Notes: generated by a model from the letters alone, not told the origin. A stretch of 64,000 nt of DNA from Faecalibacterium sp. HTF-F (GCF_023347535.1 NZ_CP094473.1:1922001-1986000); one strand, 5' to 3'; positions 51,071-59,652 are shown, numbered from the stretch's first letter. Made by a program: numbers and translations.

Positions 51071-51084
51071 TAGTAGAGTGCTAA
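51058..51084. promoter_or_regulatory. CIRCE operator (HrcA binding site)
   Basis: TTAGCACTG-N9-GAGTGCTAA, the CIRCE inverted repeat with one mismatch in the left arm. It overlaps the hsp20 -35, so HrcA would repress by blocking RNA polymerase. Confidence 0.93.
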
Positions 51085-51183
51085 AATTCATGGAAAGATA
51101 ACACTTTTGCAACAATATCTTGTGTTTGTATCTCCCCGTCACCACAATAGCCTCATGCAAAATATGATCTGCAATAAAACAAC

Positions 51184-51224
51184 GCCCCCGGAGAGTACCG
51201 TTCAAAAGCTCTCCGGGGGCGCTT
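51184..51224. terminator. Terminator near alcohol dehydrogenase gene end
   Basis: A perfect 12-bp stem (51184-51195 with 51209-51220) with a 13-nt loop. On the minus strand it is followed by CGTTGTTTTATT. It lies 130 bp downstream of the dehydrogenase stop. Confidence 0.7.
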
Positions 51225-51351
51225 TATCGGTTCACATACTATGGGCCACGGCAATGGTTCCGCGTGCTGCCACGTTTTTGGGAGCCATCGCCTCACGGTC
51301 CCGTCCGCAGGCATCGTGCAGAGCGCCGGTGCCTTGCCTTAACGGCAGCTG

Positions 51352-52386
51352 TCAGCATTCCACTGCCACCTTGATCACGCCGTCCCGCTTGTGTTCAAAG
51401 AGGTCGTAGCCCTCTTCGATCCGGCGCAGAGGATAGGTATGGGTGATGAGCGGTTCGGTATCGATCCTGCCTTCTGCAATGAGACGCAGCGTTTCTTCAC
51501 AGTCGCAGCCGTCCACGCCGCCTGTCTTGAAGGTGAGATTTTTGCCATACATCTCCGGCAGCGGCAGGGTCTGCGCCTTATCGTACAGCGCCACCACGGT
51601 CACAATGGCGTTGGGTCTTGCGCACTCCCACGCCAGCCGGAAGGTGGAGTCCGCCCCTGCCACTTCCAGCACCACATCTGCCCCGCCGTGGTCGCTGTGG
51701 GCACGCACAAAGGCGGCGCAGTCCTCCGGCTGCACGGTGAGCACCTGCGGGTAGTGTTGGCGGAGGAACTGCAGGCGGCTTTCGTCCTTTTCGCACACGA
51801 TGATGCGCTTGGGGCTGTGCAGCATAACGCACAGCAGGGTGCAGATACCAGTAGGCCCTGCGCCGAGGATCAGCACAGTATCCTCGGGGGTGATCTCAGA
51901 GATGCGCGCTGCCCAATAGCCGGTGGCAAGGACATCGCCCACCAGCAGCGCCTGCCGGTCGGTAACGCCGTCTGGGATCTTGTTCAGTCCCTGATCCGCA
52001 AAAGGCACCCGGACATACTCTGCCTGCCCGCCGTCGATGCGGCAGCCCAGCGCCCAGCCGCCGTTTTGATCGGTGCAGTTGTTCACAAAGCCCTTTTTGC
52101 AGAAGAAGCACTCCCCGCAGAAGGTCTCCACGTTCACGGTCACCCGGTCGCCGGGCTTCACATTGGTCACTGCACTGCCCACTTCTTCCACGATGCCCAC
52201 CATCTCATGGCCTACCGTGATGCCGGGCACGGCCCGGGGCACGCTGCCGTGCTTGATGTGCAGGTCGCTGGAACAGATGCTGGCAAGTGTCACTTTCACA
52301 ATGGCATCCCGCTCGTGCTGCAGCACCGGCTTTGGTTTTTCCATCAGGGCAAACCTGCCCTTTGAAACATAGGTGTAGGTCAGCAT
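51352..52386 (-). CDS. Zinc-dependent alcohol dehydrogenase (MDR family)
   Basis: A 344-residue medium-chain dehydrogenase. The catalytic zinc ligands are the Cys in ICSSDLHIKHG, the GHE block (TVGHEMVGIVEEVG) and a later Cys. The structural zinc is in CGECFFCKKGFVNNC. NAD(P) binding is at ILGAGPTGICTL. It starts MLTYTYVSKGRFALMEKPKP, as in the sorbitol/threonine-dehydrogenase-like group. The ATG at 52386 has GGAGGAAA upstream. The YjbR gene lies 51 bp upstream on the same strand and may be cotranscribed. The alcohol or sugar substrate is unknown. Confidence 0.92.
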   Translation of the reverse strand: MLTYTYVSKGRFALMEKPKPVLQHERDAIVKVTLASICSSDLHIKHGSVPRAVPGITVGHEMVGIVEEVGSAVTNVKPGDRVTVNVETFCGECFFCKKGFVNNCTDQNGGWALGCRIDGGQAEYVRVPFADQGLNKIPDGVTDRQALLVGDVLATGYWAARISEITPEDTVLILGAGPTGICTLLCVMLHSPKRIIVCEKDESRLQFLRQHYPQVLTVQPEDCAAFVRAHSDHGGADVVLEVAGADSTFRLAWECARPNAIVTVVALYDKAQTLPLPEMYGKNLTFKTGGVDGCDCEETLRLIAEGRIDTEPLITHTYPLRRIEEGYDLFEHKRDGVIKVAVEC

Positions 52387-52437
52387 GCTTTTTTCCTCCG
52401 TGTACTTTATTTTTTCCGGGCTGCGCATCCCACGCAA

Positions 52438-52839
52438 TCATGGCAGGGGGCAAGCCGCAGAAGGCCGTGGCTTTTTCCGCAGCTTCGGCGCGGTTGCCGC
52501 ATAGCTCATTTCCAGCAGCATCCGGATCGTGTCATCCGGTGCACTGCCGTCCAGCGCTGCCGTGATCCAGTTGTCCTTATTCATGTGGTAGGCCGGGTAA
52601 AAGCCCGGCTCCATCCGCAGGGAACCGATGAGGAGGGGGTCACATTTCAGGTTTACGATGTCCACCGGCTGCTTCCCGGGCAGCCCCAGCTTGCTGCGGG
52701 ACACCGTGGTGACCAGCGCGAACCATTTGCGGTTGCCCGGGTGGCGGAACACCGCCGATTCCGGGGTGTCCATCCAGGGATAGTCCGGCTCCACACTGCA
52801 GCTGTCAAAGATCAGCTGTTCCAGTTTTTTGCGATCCAT
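52438..52839 (-). CDS. MmcQ/YjbR family protein
   Basis: A 133-residue MmcQ/YjbR-like protein, a small CyaY-like fold thought to bind DNA. It contains DYPWMDTPESAVFRHPGNRKWFALV, the family signature region, here as WxxxPxxAVFR plus GNRKWFALV, and the NLKCDPLLIGSLR block. The start is ATG 52839 with AGGAGGAAAA upstream; a longer frame to 53031 overlaps the pentapeptide remnant. Its biological role is not known. Confidence 0.88.
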   Translation of the reverse strand: MDRKKLEQLIFDSCSVEPDYPWMDTPESAVFRHPGNRKWFALVTTVSRSKLGLPGKQPVDIVNLKCDPLLIGSLRMEPGFYPAYHMNKDNWITAALDGSAPDDTIRMLLEMSYAATAPKLRKKPRPSAACPLP

Positions 52840-52942
52840 TGATATTTTCCTCCTCCCAGGGCGTTTTTTCCGGCGACCAGACCTTGGGGCCGACACCACA
52901 TACCGGACGCATTGTAGGCTGTGCCGGTCATGGATGCTGTTG

Positions 52943-53239
52943 TCAAAGCACGCTGTCCTTGAAATTTGCCAGCTGCATCTCGCACTTGGCAAACATGGAA
53001 CCGACGATCTCATTCCCATTTGAAAAATCAAAGCGGTTGAAATTCATTTCGGTGAAGGTGTTGTATTTCAGGCTGCAATCCTTCAGCGTCTGGATGGGGT
53101 CCGGGAATGCGCCGTTGGACAGCAGCGTTGCCCACTCGATCTCCTGCAAACGGCAGTCCACAAAATCGCAGCTTTCAAAGACTTCCCCGGCAAACGACAG
53201 GCCGGTAAATCGTTCGCCCTCACAATAACGCTCCGTCAT
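52943..53239 (-). pseudogene. Truncated pentapeptide-repeat protein
   Basis: A 98-codon frame starting MTERYCEGERFTGLSFAGEV that shows pentapeptide-like A(D/N)LxX spacing (FESCDFVDC, NFNRFDFSN, FAKCEMQLANFKDS). It stops after the second run of repeats, where full members continue for another ~100 residues. A ribosome-binding site (TAGGAG) is present. Just downstream of its stop the sequence no longer encodes repeats in any frame. It is either a short variant or, more likely, a 3'-truncated remnant, lying next to another gene scar. Confidence 0.6.
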
Positions 53240-53251
53240 GAAATTCTCCTA

Positions 53252-53353
53252 TCAGCGCAGTTCTTCCAGCAGAGCGGTGCAGCCTTCCAGCTCTTTCCTG
53301 CCGTATTGCAGCAGCGTACCGTCAATGTCGCTGCAGATCAGTCTGATCAGCAT
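53252..53353 (-). pseudogene. HAD hydrolase gene scar (33 codons)
   Basis: A 33-codon frame beginning MLIRLICSDIDGTLLQYG, the unmistakable motif I of Cof-type HAD phosphatases (DxDGT), then KELEGCTALLEELR and a stop. A full member is about 260 residues. The beginning looks like the true N-terminus and the end looks like a C-terminal helix, so the middle appears deleted in frame. GAGG lies upstream of the ATG. It cannot be an active phosphatase. Confidence 0.6.
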
Positions 53354-53425
53354 TTTCTGTCCTCATCTCTATCATCAATTTCTTTCCGACAATTCTACCA
53401 GCGGGTCATCTTCCTGCGTCCGCAT

Positions 53426-54364
53426 TCACAGGATATATTCCATCTGCCGTTCCTTTGTTTTCATGCCCATCTTTTCGTAGAAGTGCTCTGCCGGGGTGTT
53501 TCCCGCCCAGACGTTCAGGGTCACCTCATAGCAGCCCAGCTCTTTTGCCTGCTGCTTCACGTATTCAAACAGACTTTCTCCGATGTGCTGCCCCCGTGCC
53601 TGTCGGTCAACGCAAAGGTCATCAATAAACAAGGACTTGAAGGGCACCATGTTGGTGGAAAAAGGCTGTTCTTTGAGCTGGCAGAAAGCATAGCCCCTAC
53701 ACACATCGTCCTCGTCCACCGCAACATAGATGGGTTTATCCTCCTGCTTCAAAAGCTCTGCCAACTGGCCGACAGTGTATTTGGTGGTGCCGGAAATAAA
53801 AATATCCGGGCGGATCTCTGCATGGATCTGCAATACCTGCCCCAGCAGCGCAAGAAGTCGGGGAATATCTTTTTCCTCTGCCTTACGGATCTTCATTTTA
53901 CTTTCCTTCAAAACACTTTCAGCGCAGTCATTTTCTTTGACAGGCTGAAATTTGAACAGGTTCAGCCCGGTGACCGGATCATATGCACGGTCTACCGTTC
54001 CATCCAGAACATCGATCACCATTTCGCAGGTGGCGCTGACCACCGCCCGGTTCAGATGCCCGCCGAACACCTCACCCTTGTCGTTTCCGGCGCTCATGTG
54101 CAGATGGGTGTAAAATTCACCGTTCATGGTGTTGATGGTTCCGGTCAGCGAAACGATCTCAAAGCTTCCGCTGAAGGTGTTGGCGTAGTATTTCTTTTCG
54201 GCTACATTGTATACGCCCACCGTAAAGCTGTTGGTGGCCCCCAGCGCCTGAACGGCGGCAAGGCGGATCTTTTCCTTCAGAGCAAGCTCCTTTACTTTTT
54301 CAAGGATCTCCTCGTCCTTGTCGATGCGGACAAGGATCTTACTGCCAAAGCGTTTGTATTCCAT
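53426..54364 (-). CDS. PPC (DUF296)-GNAT fusion protein
   Basis: A 312-residue fusion. Residues 1-140 form a PPC/DUF296 domain (MEYKRFGSKILVRIDKDEEI, then GEFYTHLHMSAGNDKGEVFGGHL with the conserved histidines), found in DNA-binding and small bacterial metal-binding proteins. Residues 157-312 form a GNAT acetyltransferase with acetyl-CoA loop RQARGQHIGESL. An internal ATG at 53896 (residue 157) is preceded by GAAGGAAAG, a good ribosome-binding site, so the acetyltransferase may also be made alone. The start is ATG 54364 with AAGGAGATA upstream. The substrate of the acetyltransferase is unknown. Confidence 0.85.
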   Translation of the reverse strand: MEYKRFGSKILVRIDKDEEILEKVKELALKEKIRLAAVQALGATNSFTVGVYNVAEKKYYANTFSGSFEIVSLTGTINTMNGEFYTHLHMSAGNDKGEVFGGHLNRAVVSATCEMVIDVLDGTVDRAYDPVTGLNLFKFQPVKENDCAESVLKESKMKIRKAEEKDIPRLLALLGQVLQIHAEIRPDIFISGTTKYTVGQLAELLKQEDKPIYVAVDEDDVCRGYAFCQLKEQPFSTNMVPFKSLFIDDLCVDRQARGQHIGESLFEYVKQQAKELGCYEVTLNVWAGNTPAEHFYEKMGMKTKERQMEYIL

Positions 54365-54400
54365 TGCAAAATATCTCCTTCAAACAAGACTTTCTTCGTC

Positions 54401-54790
54401 TTACTCTCCCAGCACCTCGCCCAATGCCAGCACGGCGTTGCGGACGCACTCCGGGCAGGGGCACAGCGGCGTGCCGGTCTCCATACCCTTCAGATCCTTG
54501 CAGAGGGTGGCACCGCACTTATCCTGAAAGTTTTGCAGCAGTTCTTTGGAAATGCGGGGTGTGCCCTTGCCGTCTGTGACAACGCCCGCCACCATCACAG
54601 CGCCGATCAGTGCGCCGCAGGTGCTTTCCATGCAGCCCATGCCGGCGGCATAGCCCGCGCCCAACTTCATCAGGGTGTCGGTATCTACCGGCAGCCTGTC
54701 CTCAAATGCCTTCAGCACCGCCTGTGCGCAGTTGCACTGTCCGGCGGCTTTCCATGCGGCAGCCTGCGCTGCCCGTTCTTCAATGTTCAT
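54401..54790 (-). CDS. C_GCAxxG_C_C family redox protein
   Basis: A 129-residue protein of the C_GCAxxG_C_C family, small cysteine-rich proteins of anaerobes that probably carry out redox or metal chemistry. It has CNCAQAVLKAF, GMGCMESTCGALIGAV and the C-terminal cysteines in CGATLC and LCPCPEC. The ATG at 54790 follows AGAGGA; the frame to 54820 has no start signal. It lies 36 bp upstream of nothing on the same strand but just downstream of the hybrid kinase gene, so it may be unrelated or read from the kinase promoter. Confidence 0.88.
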   Translation of the reverse strand: MNIEERAAQAAAWKAAGQCNCAQAVLKAFEDRLPVDTDTLMKLGAGYAAGMGCMESTCGALIGAVMVAGVVTDGKGTPRISKELLQNFQDKCGATLCKDLKGMETGTPLCPCPECVRNAVLALGEVLGE

Positions 54791-54878
54791 TTTACAGTCC
54801 TCTTTCTTCAAAGTATCCACAACTTGCTTTTACGCTCCACAATACGGTATCGTCCTGATACACAGCTTTCTGTCCGCA

Positions 54879-57728
54879 TCAAAGGTATTTCCGGATGGTC
54901 GGCACAAGGATATTCATATTGATCGGCTTTGCAACATGGTCGTTCATCCCGGCATCCAGTGCCGCCTGCCGATCTTCGGAAAAGGCATTTGCAGTCATGG
55001 CGATGATGGGAATATCCGCTTTTTGGGGGTCTTCCATTCTCCGGATCTTTTTTGCTGCATCGTAGCCGTTCATCACAGGCATCTGGATGTCCATAAGGAT
55101 CAGCTGATACGTTCCGTTCGCAGCTTTTTCCAGCATATCCACACATTCCACGCCGTCTTTGGCGCGGTCTACCGTGCAGCCCTCTTCCTGCAGCAGTTCG
55201 GCGGCGATCTCTGCATTGAGGTCGTTATCCTCGGTCAGCAGGATCTTCACACCGAGCAGGCTCTTTTTGTCCGAAGAAGTGGTATCCCGTTTCGCCTGTG
55301 TTTCCTCCTGCGATGCAATGCGGCTGGGAATGGTGACAGTAAATGTGGAGCCCACACCGATCCTGCTCTCCACTTCCACGGTGCCGCTCATCAGCCCGAC
55401 CAGCTTTTTCACGATACCCATCCCGATGCCGCTGCCCTCCACTTTGCTGACAGTGGAAGTGCGTTCCCGTTCAAAGGGTTCAAAGATATGCTTCTGGAAC
55501 TCCTGCGACATCCCGATGCCGTTATCGGCAACCGTGATCACCGTATCGCACCAGTCTTCTTTTTTGCCGGGCTTCTGCGTGATATCGCAGCGAATCGTGC
55601 CGCAGGCACCTGTGTATTTGACCGCGTTGCTGACAAGGTTCGTGCAGATCTCGGTCAGATGCGGAACATCCGCATAGATATACGGATGCAGCAGATGTGC
55701 TGTCACCGTAAGCGTCTGCCCCTTGCTGTCTGCCTGATTCTGGAACATCGCAATGCAGTTACGGAAATCTTTTTCGACATCCGAAACAGAATATTCGATC
55801 TCCGTCCTGTCGTTCTCAATTCGGGCAAGGTCCAGCACATTGCTCAGCAGCACCAGCAGGTTCTGTCCGCATATCTGAATGTTCTCCATGTATTTTTCCA
55901 GCTTTGCAGGGGCGTCCAGATGCCGGGAGGCAAGGTCTGCGTAACCGATAATGGCGTTCATGGGCGTGCGGATATCATGGGACATATTGAACAGGAAGGT
56001 GGACTTGGCGCGGTTCGCGCTCTCTGCTTTTTCCACAGCGACCTGCAATTTTGCATTCAGTTCCTGCGTATCGTTTGCGGCTTTCCTTGCAGCAGCTTCG
56101 GCTTTACGCGCCTTCTGGAGCAGCATCAAAATCGTGAACAGAACAACTGCAACAGCAATGCTGCTGATCAACATAACCTTAAAGAAGTTATCCTTTATAA
56201 AATCGCTCAGGGTAACCTTCCGCGCGGAGCTCTTATACATCGCAAGCGCGCCGGCAAGCATATTGGTCGGCATTGCCTTGATCGTTTTGTTCAGGATGGA
56301 CAACAGGCTGCGGTTTCCGCTATTGACCGCAAAGCAGGATTTGACAGGGTTCAACAGCGGAACGCTGTAAAACCCGTATTTCTTACTGTAATTTTCCTCA
56401 CTGCTGATCCCGGTAACAAAGCAATCTGCCTGTCCGGTTTCGATCAGCCTTGCCGCATCCTCCTGTGTATCGCAGTCCACGATCTCCCACTGCGGGTAAT
56501 AAAACGCAAGGTACTTTTTCAGGGAGAGTTTGTTTTGGGGAACGGCAATGCGGTTTACATTGTTTTCGTTAAAGTGCTGTTTGTTCGTGACCGCCATCAG
56601 GTTGGAGGTCCACGTTGTGTTGGTACAGGCAAAGTGATACTCTTCCGCCAGATTCGGGTTCTGGTCGAAATGGAAGATCATGTCGATCTCGCCCGATTTC
56701 AGCGCATCCAGTTCTGCTTCCTTGCTGTCATAGCCGACCAGCTGGAATTCCAGTTCCTGATTGCCCAGACAATCTGCTGCAAACTGAATATAGTCCATGA
56801 TTACCCCGGTAAACTCCCCGGTGGCAGGGTCAAAGGTGCTGACGCCGCGATCACTCGCCAGAAAGCCCATCTTGATGGCCCCGTGCTCTCTGAGCCACGC
56901 CTTTTCCTCCCCCGTAAGGATGGGCGTATAATCCATTGAGAAATATCTTTTGTACAGATCCGCCGTATAAAAAGGCACAGCTTCGTCCAACGCGCGCATT
57001 GCATCGTCCAGTTCTTCCTTGATATCAGGCCGGTTTTTGTTGATCGCATAGTAGATGCCGGATTCTCCCACACGGGTTATGGTCGAGATGCCACGCTCTG
57101 CCCAGAAGGATTCTTCCAGCGAAACAAAGCAGTCGATCTCGTGATTTGCCAGCTTTTGCTTCACATCCTCGTTGTTGGAGATGTTGACGTGTTCCGTTTC
57201 CAGGCCGTATTTTTCTTCCCACTCGGTCAGCATCACTTCCGGCTCCGTTCCCATCAGAACACCGATCTTTTTGCCGTTCAGCGTCTTGAAGTCGGAGGCG
57301 GAGATGTCTGCGCGCGAGAGATCGGCGTAGAGGTAATATTTTTCCACTCCCATCGGCTCGTCTGAAAACAGCATCTCCTCGGTGCGGTCCTCCGTATAGG
57401 AAATACCGCCCATAATGTCGATCTCGCCGTTTTCAAGTTTTTCAAAGCAGTCTGACCAGTCGCAGGTCACATACTCGAACTGCCAGCCTGTATAGCCGGA
57501 TAAGGTCTCCAGCAATTCGTAGCCGTAGCCTTTTCTTGCACCCTTCTCGTTGACATAGTTGAAGGTGTCCTCAAACGAGCCGACACGAACAACCTTTGCA
57601 GGGGCGGTTTCCGCGGCAGCTTTCACGGGGAGCACGGCTGACAGTAGCAACAGCAGCAGGCTCAGCATCACACAGGCGCTTTTCCGCGTCAAGGTCTGCA
57701 TGGTTTCGCTCATTCCAGAGTTTTTCAT
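54879..57728 (-). CDS. Hybrid sensor histidine kinase with two solute-binding domains (BvgS-like)
   Basis: A 949-residue membrane kinase. A signal/anchor segment (about 17-40) is followed by two extracytoplasmic solute-binding protein domains (family 3; about 45-265 and 285-520), and one membrane segment (about 535-558). Then come a coiled coil, HisKA with the phospho-acceptor in NMSHDIRTPMN, HATPase_c (NLVSNAVKYTG, DNGIGMS, GSGIGMGIV) and a C-terminal receiver with LMDIQMPVMNG. This is the BvgS/EvgS layout, sensing amino acids or similar ligands. No DNA-binding response regulator lies nearby, so output is through the receiver to an unlinked partner. The start is ATG 57728 or TTG 57737. Confidence 0.9.
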   Translation of the reverse strand: MKNSGMSETMQTLTRKSACVMLSLLLLLLSAVLPVKAAAETAPAKVVRVGSFEDTFNYVNEKGARKGYGYELLETLSGYTGWQFEYVTCDWSDCFEKLENGEIDIMGGISYTEDRTEEMLFSDEPMGVEKYYLYADLSRADISASDFKTLNGKKIGVLMGTEPEVMLTEWEEKYGLETEHVNISNNEDVKQKLANHEIDCFVSLEESFWAERGISTITRVGESGIYYAINKNRPDIKEELDDAMRALDEAVPFYTADLYKRYFSMDYTPILTGEEKAWLREHGAIKMGFLASDRGVSTFDPATGEFTGVIMDYIQFAADCLGNQELEFQLVGYDSKEAELDALKSGEIDMIFHFDQNPNLAEEYHFACTNTTWTSNLMAVTNKQHFNENNVNRIAVPQNKLSLKKYLAFYYPQWEIVDCDTQEDAARLIETGQADCFVTGISSEENYSKKYGFYSVPLLNPVKSCFAVNSGNRSLLSILNKTIKAMPTNMLAGALAMYKSSARKVTLSDFIKDNFFKVMLISSIAVAVVLFTILMLLQKARKAEAAARKAANDTQELNAKLQVAVEKAESANRAKSTFLFNMSHDIRTPMNAIIGYADLASRHLDAPAKLEKYMENIQICGQNLLVLLSNVLDLARIENDRTEIEYSVSDVEKDFRNCIAMFQNQADSKGQTLTVTAHLLHPYIYADVPHLTEICTNLVSNAVKYTGACGTIRCDITQKPGKKEDWCDTVITVADNGIGMSQEFQKHIFEPFERERTSTVSKVEGSGIGMGIVKKLVGLMSGTVEVESRIGVGSTFTVTIPSRIASQEETQAKRDTTSSDKKSLLGVKILLTEDNDLNAEIAAELLQEEGCTVDRAKDGVECVDMLEKAANGTYQLILMDIQMPVMNGYDAAKKIRRMEDPQKADIPIIAMTANAFSEDRQAALDAGMNDHVAKPINMNILVPTIRKYL

Positions 57729-57737
57729 TTTATCCAA

Positions 57738-58101
57738 TCTTTCTCCGCCCCAGACGGCCTCATTCCGGTTTCATTTCCATTGCACAGGTTTCAAGAAGTT
57801 CATTGCAGCATTGATCACGTCAGGTCGTCAGCAGCTTTTTTGAATACATATGCCATTATATAGCACATATTGTAACATTATAACAGAAGCGTTTCAAGAT
57901 TTTTTCTCGTAAAGAGCACCTATTTTTACGGAACAGTTTTGTCCCTTACCGGCAAAAAGCTGTTCCCGCAAAAATACTGCGATGACGATAAAAAAGCGAG
58001 CAGCCTTTTTCAGGTCGCCCGCTTATGGAATCTATGGTATTTTACCGCAAGGCAAGAAATGAGTGAAGCATTAAAAGGCGGTATAGGTCTGCCCGGTGCA
58101 T
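57738..58101. other. Intergenic region upstream of hybrid kinase
   Basis: 364 bp without a gene. TATAAT at 57860-57855 (minus strand) is a likely -10 for the kinase, with a poor -35. The end of the stretch holds the terminator of the ferredoxin gene. Confidence 0.5.
57990..58024 (-). terminator. Terminator after ferredoxin gene
   Basis: Minus strand 13-bp stem with one mismatch and two wobble pairs (58024-58012 with 58006-57994), then a run of T. Confidence 0.7.
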
Positions 58102-58824
58102 TCAATCCAGAATTTTTCCGTCAATGGAGATGGTGACCACCTGCCACGGAATGAACTTTCCACTGACCTGAAGCGCCTTTTTCGCTGCCATCTCCAAGCC
58201 GCCGCAGCAGGGCACCTCCATGCGGAGGATGGTCACGCTCTGGATATCGTTATTGCGCAGGATCTCGGTGAGCTTTTCGCTGTAATCCACCGCATCCAGC
58301 TTCGGGCAGCCGATGAGAGTCACCTTGCCGCGCATAAACTCCTGATGGAAATTGGCGTAGGCGTATGCCGTGCAGTCCGCTGCAATCAGGAGCTTTGCGC
58401 CCTCAAAGTAGGGCGCATGGACAGGAGCCAGCTTGATCTGCACCGGCCAGTTGCGCAGGCGGGAGACCGGCTGCACGGGGGCAGAAACTGCGCTTTCGGC
58501 AGTGGCCTCCGGCTGTTCCAGCATCCGCATCCGGGAGCCGGGGCAGCCGCCCTCATGGAGGTGTTTCATCTTCTCCTGCAGCTCCTTCTTCTTTTTGTTC
58601 TCCTGCACTGCTGCCTCGTCGTAAGCGGGGGCTTCCCGCTCCTCAAAGGTGATCGCGCCGGTGGGACAGCCTGGCAGGCAGTCACCAAAGCCATCGCAGA
58701 AATTCTCCCGCACCAGCTTTGCCTTGCCGTTGATGATGTCGATAGCTCCCTCGTGGCAGGCGGTTGCGCACAGCCCACAGCCGTTGCATTTTTCTTCGTC
58801 AATATGGATGATCTTCCGAATCAT
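58102..58824 (-). CDS. Dicluster 4Fe-4S ferredoxin-domain protein
   Basis: A 240-residue protein. The N-terminal ~65 residues carry two [4Fe-4S] motifs, CNGCGLCATACHEG and CDGFGDCLPGCPTG. The remaining part has a linker rich in charged residues (about 70-105) and a globular domain with GCPKLDAV and VPCCGGLEMAA, the latter resembling CCG-type redox motifs. The start is ATG 58824, eight bases after GGAGG. It is divergent from a Crp/Fnr regulator and probably its target. In Clostridia such pairs respond to oxygen or nitric-oxide stress, but the electron partner is unknown. Confidence 0.88.
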   Translation of the reverse strand: MIRKIIHIDEEKCNGCGLCATACHEGAIDIINGKAKLVRENFCDGFGDCLPGCPTGAITFEEREAPAYDEAAVQENKKKKELQEKMKHLHEGGCPGSRMRMLEQPEATAESAVSAPVQPVSRLRNWPVQIKLAPVHAPYFEGAKLLIAADCTAYAYANFHQEFMRGKVTLIGCPKLDAVDYSEKLTEILRNNDIQSVTILRMEVPCCGGLEMAAKKALQVSGKFIPWQVVTISIDGKILD

Positions 58825-58853
58825 ATTTATTTCCTCCAATTTGGGGTGTTTTT

Positions 58854-58881
58854 TGCATTTGCAGCCTTATTATAGTATACT
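58854..58881 (+). promoter_or_regulatory. Promoter of Crp/Fnr regulator gene
   Basis: TTGCAT (58854-58859), 16-bp spacer, TATACT (58876-58881). A minus-strand TATAAT (58874-58869) next to it could serve the ferredoxin gene. Confidence 0.6.
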
Positions 58882-58898
58882 AAAGGCAACTTGTATGT

Positions 58899-58910
58899 TT
58901 GAATTCCAAC
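58899..58910. promoter_or_regulatory. Candidate Crp/Fnr operator
   Basis: TTTGAATTCCAA, an imperfect palindrome with a perfect TTGxAATTxxAA-type core, between the divergent promoters and the regulator's ribosome-binding site. Weak evidence by itself. Confidence 0.35.
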
Positions 58911-58923
58911 AAGGAGAGCCTTT

Positions 58924-59589
58924 ATGCAAAAATATCTGCCTGTTCTGCGGAGCTGCCCCTTCTTTACCGGGCTTACCGATGATGAGATCTTGTCCATCCT
59001 GCACTGTGTCAGTGCGGCAAAGATCACCCGGCCCCGGGGCTCCTACATCTTCCGTGCCGGAGATTCCACAGAGGTCATGGGGCTCATGCTGTCCGGCTCC
59101 ACCCTTGTGATTCAGGAGGACCTTTGGGGACACCGCAACATCCTGTCCAAGTGCAACACCGGAGACTTTTTCGGCGAACCTTACGCCGCCACCCCCGGTG
59201 CCATCCTGAACATCAGCGTGGTGGCAGAGGAGGATTGCGAGATCCTGCGGCTGAACGTCAAGCGGCTGCTCACCTCCTGCCCCACCGCCTGCGACCATCA
59301 CCAGAAGCTCATCCGCAATCTGGTCAGTGTTCTGGCAAACAAAATATTGCTCTTTAACGATAAAATCACCCATGTCAGCAAGCGGACCACCCGGGAAAAG
59401 CTACTGTCCTACCTGTCCGCCGAGTCCATCCGGCAGTCATCTCTCTCCTTTGACATTCCCTTTGACCGCCAGCAGCTGGCAGATTTTCTCTGCGTGGAAC
59501 GTGCCGCCATGTCGGTGGAGCTTTCCAAGCTGCAAAAGGAAGGGCTGCTGGTCACAAAGCGGAATCATTTTGAGCTGTTGACCCGTTGA
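58924..59589 (+). CDS. Crp/Fnr family transcriptional regulator
   Basis: A 221-residue regulator. A cyclic-nucleotide-binding-fold domain (about 10-120) with SGSTLVIQEDLWG and CNTGDFFGEP is followed by a dimerisation helix (about 125-145) and a winged helix from about 150 (TTREKLLSYLS, then LADFLCVERAAMSVELSKLQKEG). No N-terminal Cys cluster of the Fnr type is seen, although cysteines occur at residues 11 and 28. The start is ATG 58924 with AAGGAGA upstream. It is divergent from the ferredoxin gene and probably controls it. Confidence 0.92.
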   Translation: MQKYLPVLRSCPFFTGLTDDEILSILHCVSAAKITRPRGSYIFRAGDSTEVMGLMLSGSTLVIQEDLWGHRNILSKCNTGDFFGEPYAATPGAILNISVVAEEDCEILRLNVKRLLTSCPTACDHHQKLIRNLVSVLANKILLFNDKITHVSKRTTREKLLSYLSAESIRQSSLSFDIPFDRQQLADFLCVERAAMSVELSKLQKEGLLVTKRNHFELLTR

Positions 59590-59652
59590 CCATTCCATAC
59601 ACTGCCCGCAGGCGTTTCGTCAGGCAGTTCTCCACTGCCGGGATGTGCGGGC

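Noticed and set aside
54675..56939. A 754-codon plus-strand frame opposite the hybrid kinase
   Set aside because: Antisense shadow with no start signal and no recognisable domain.
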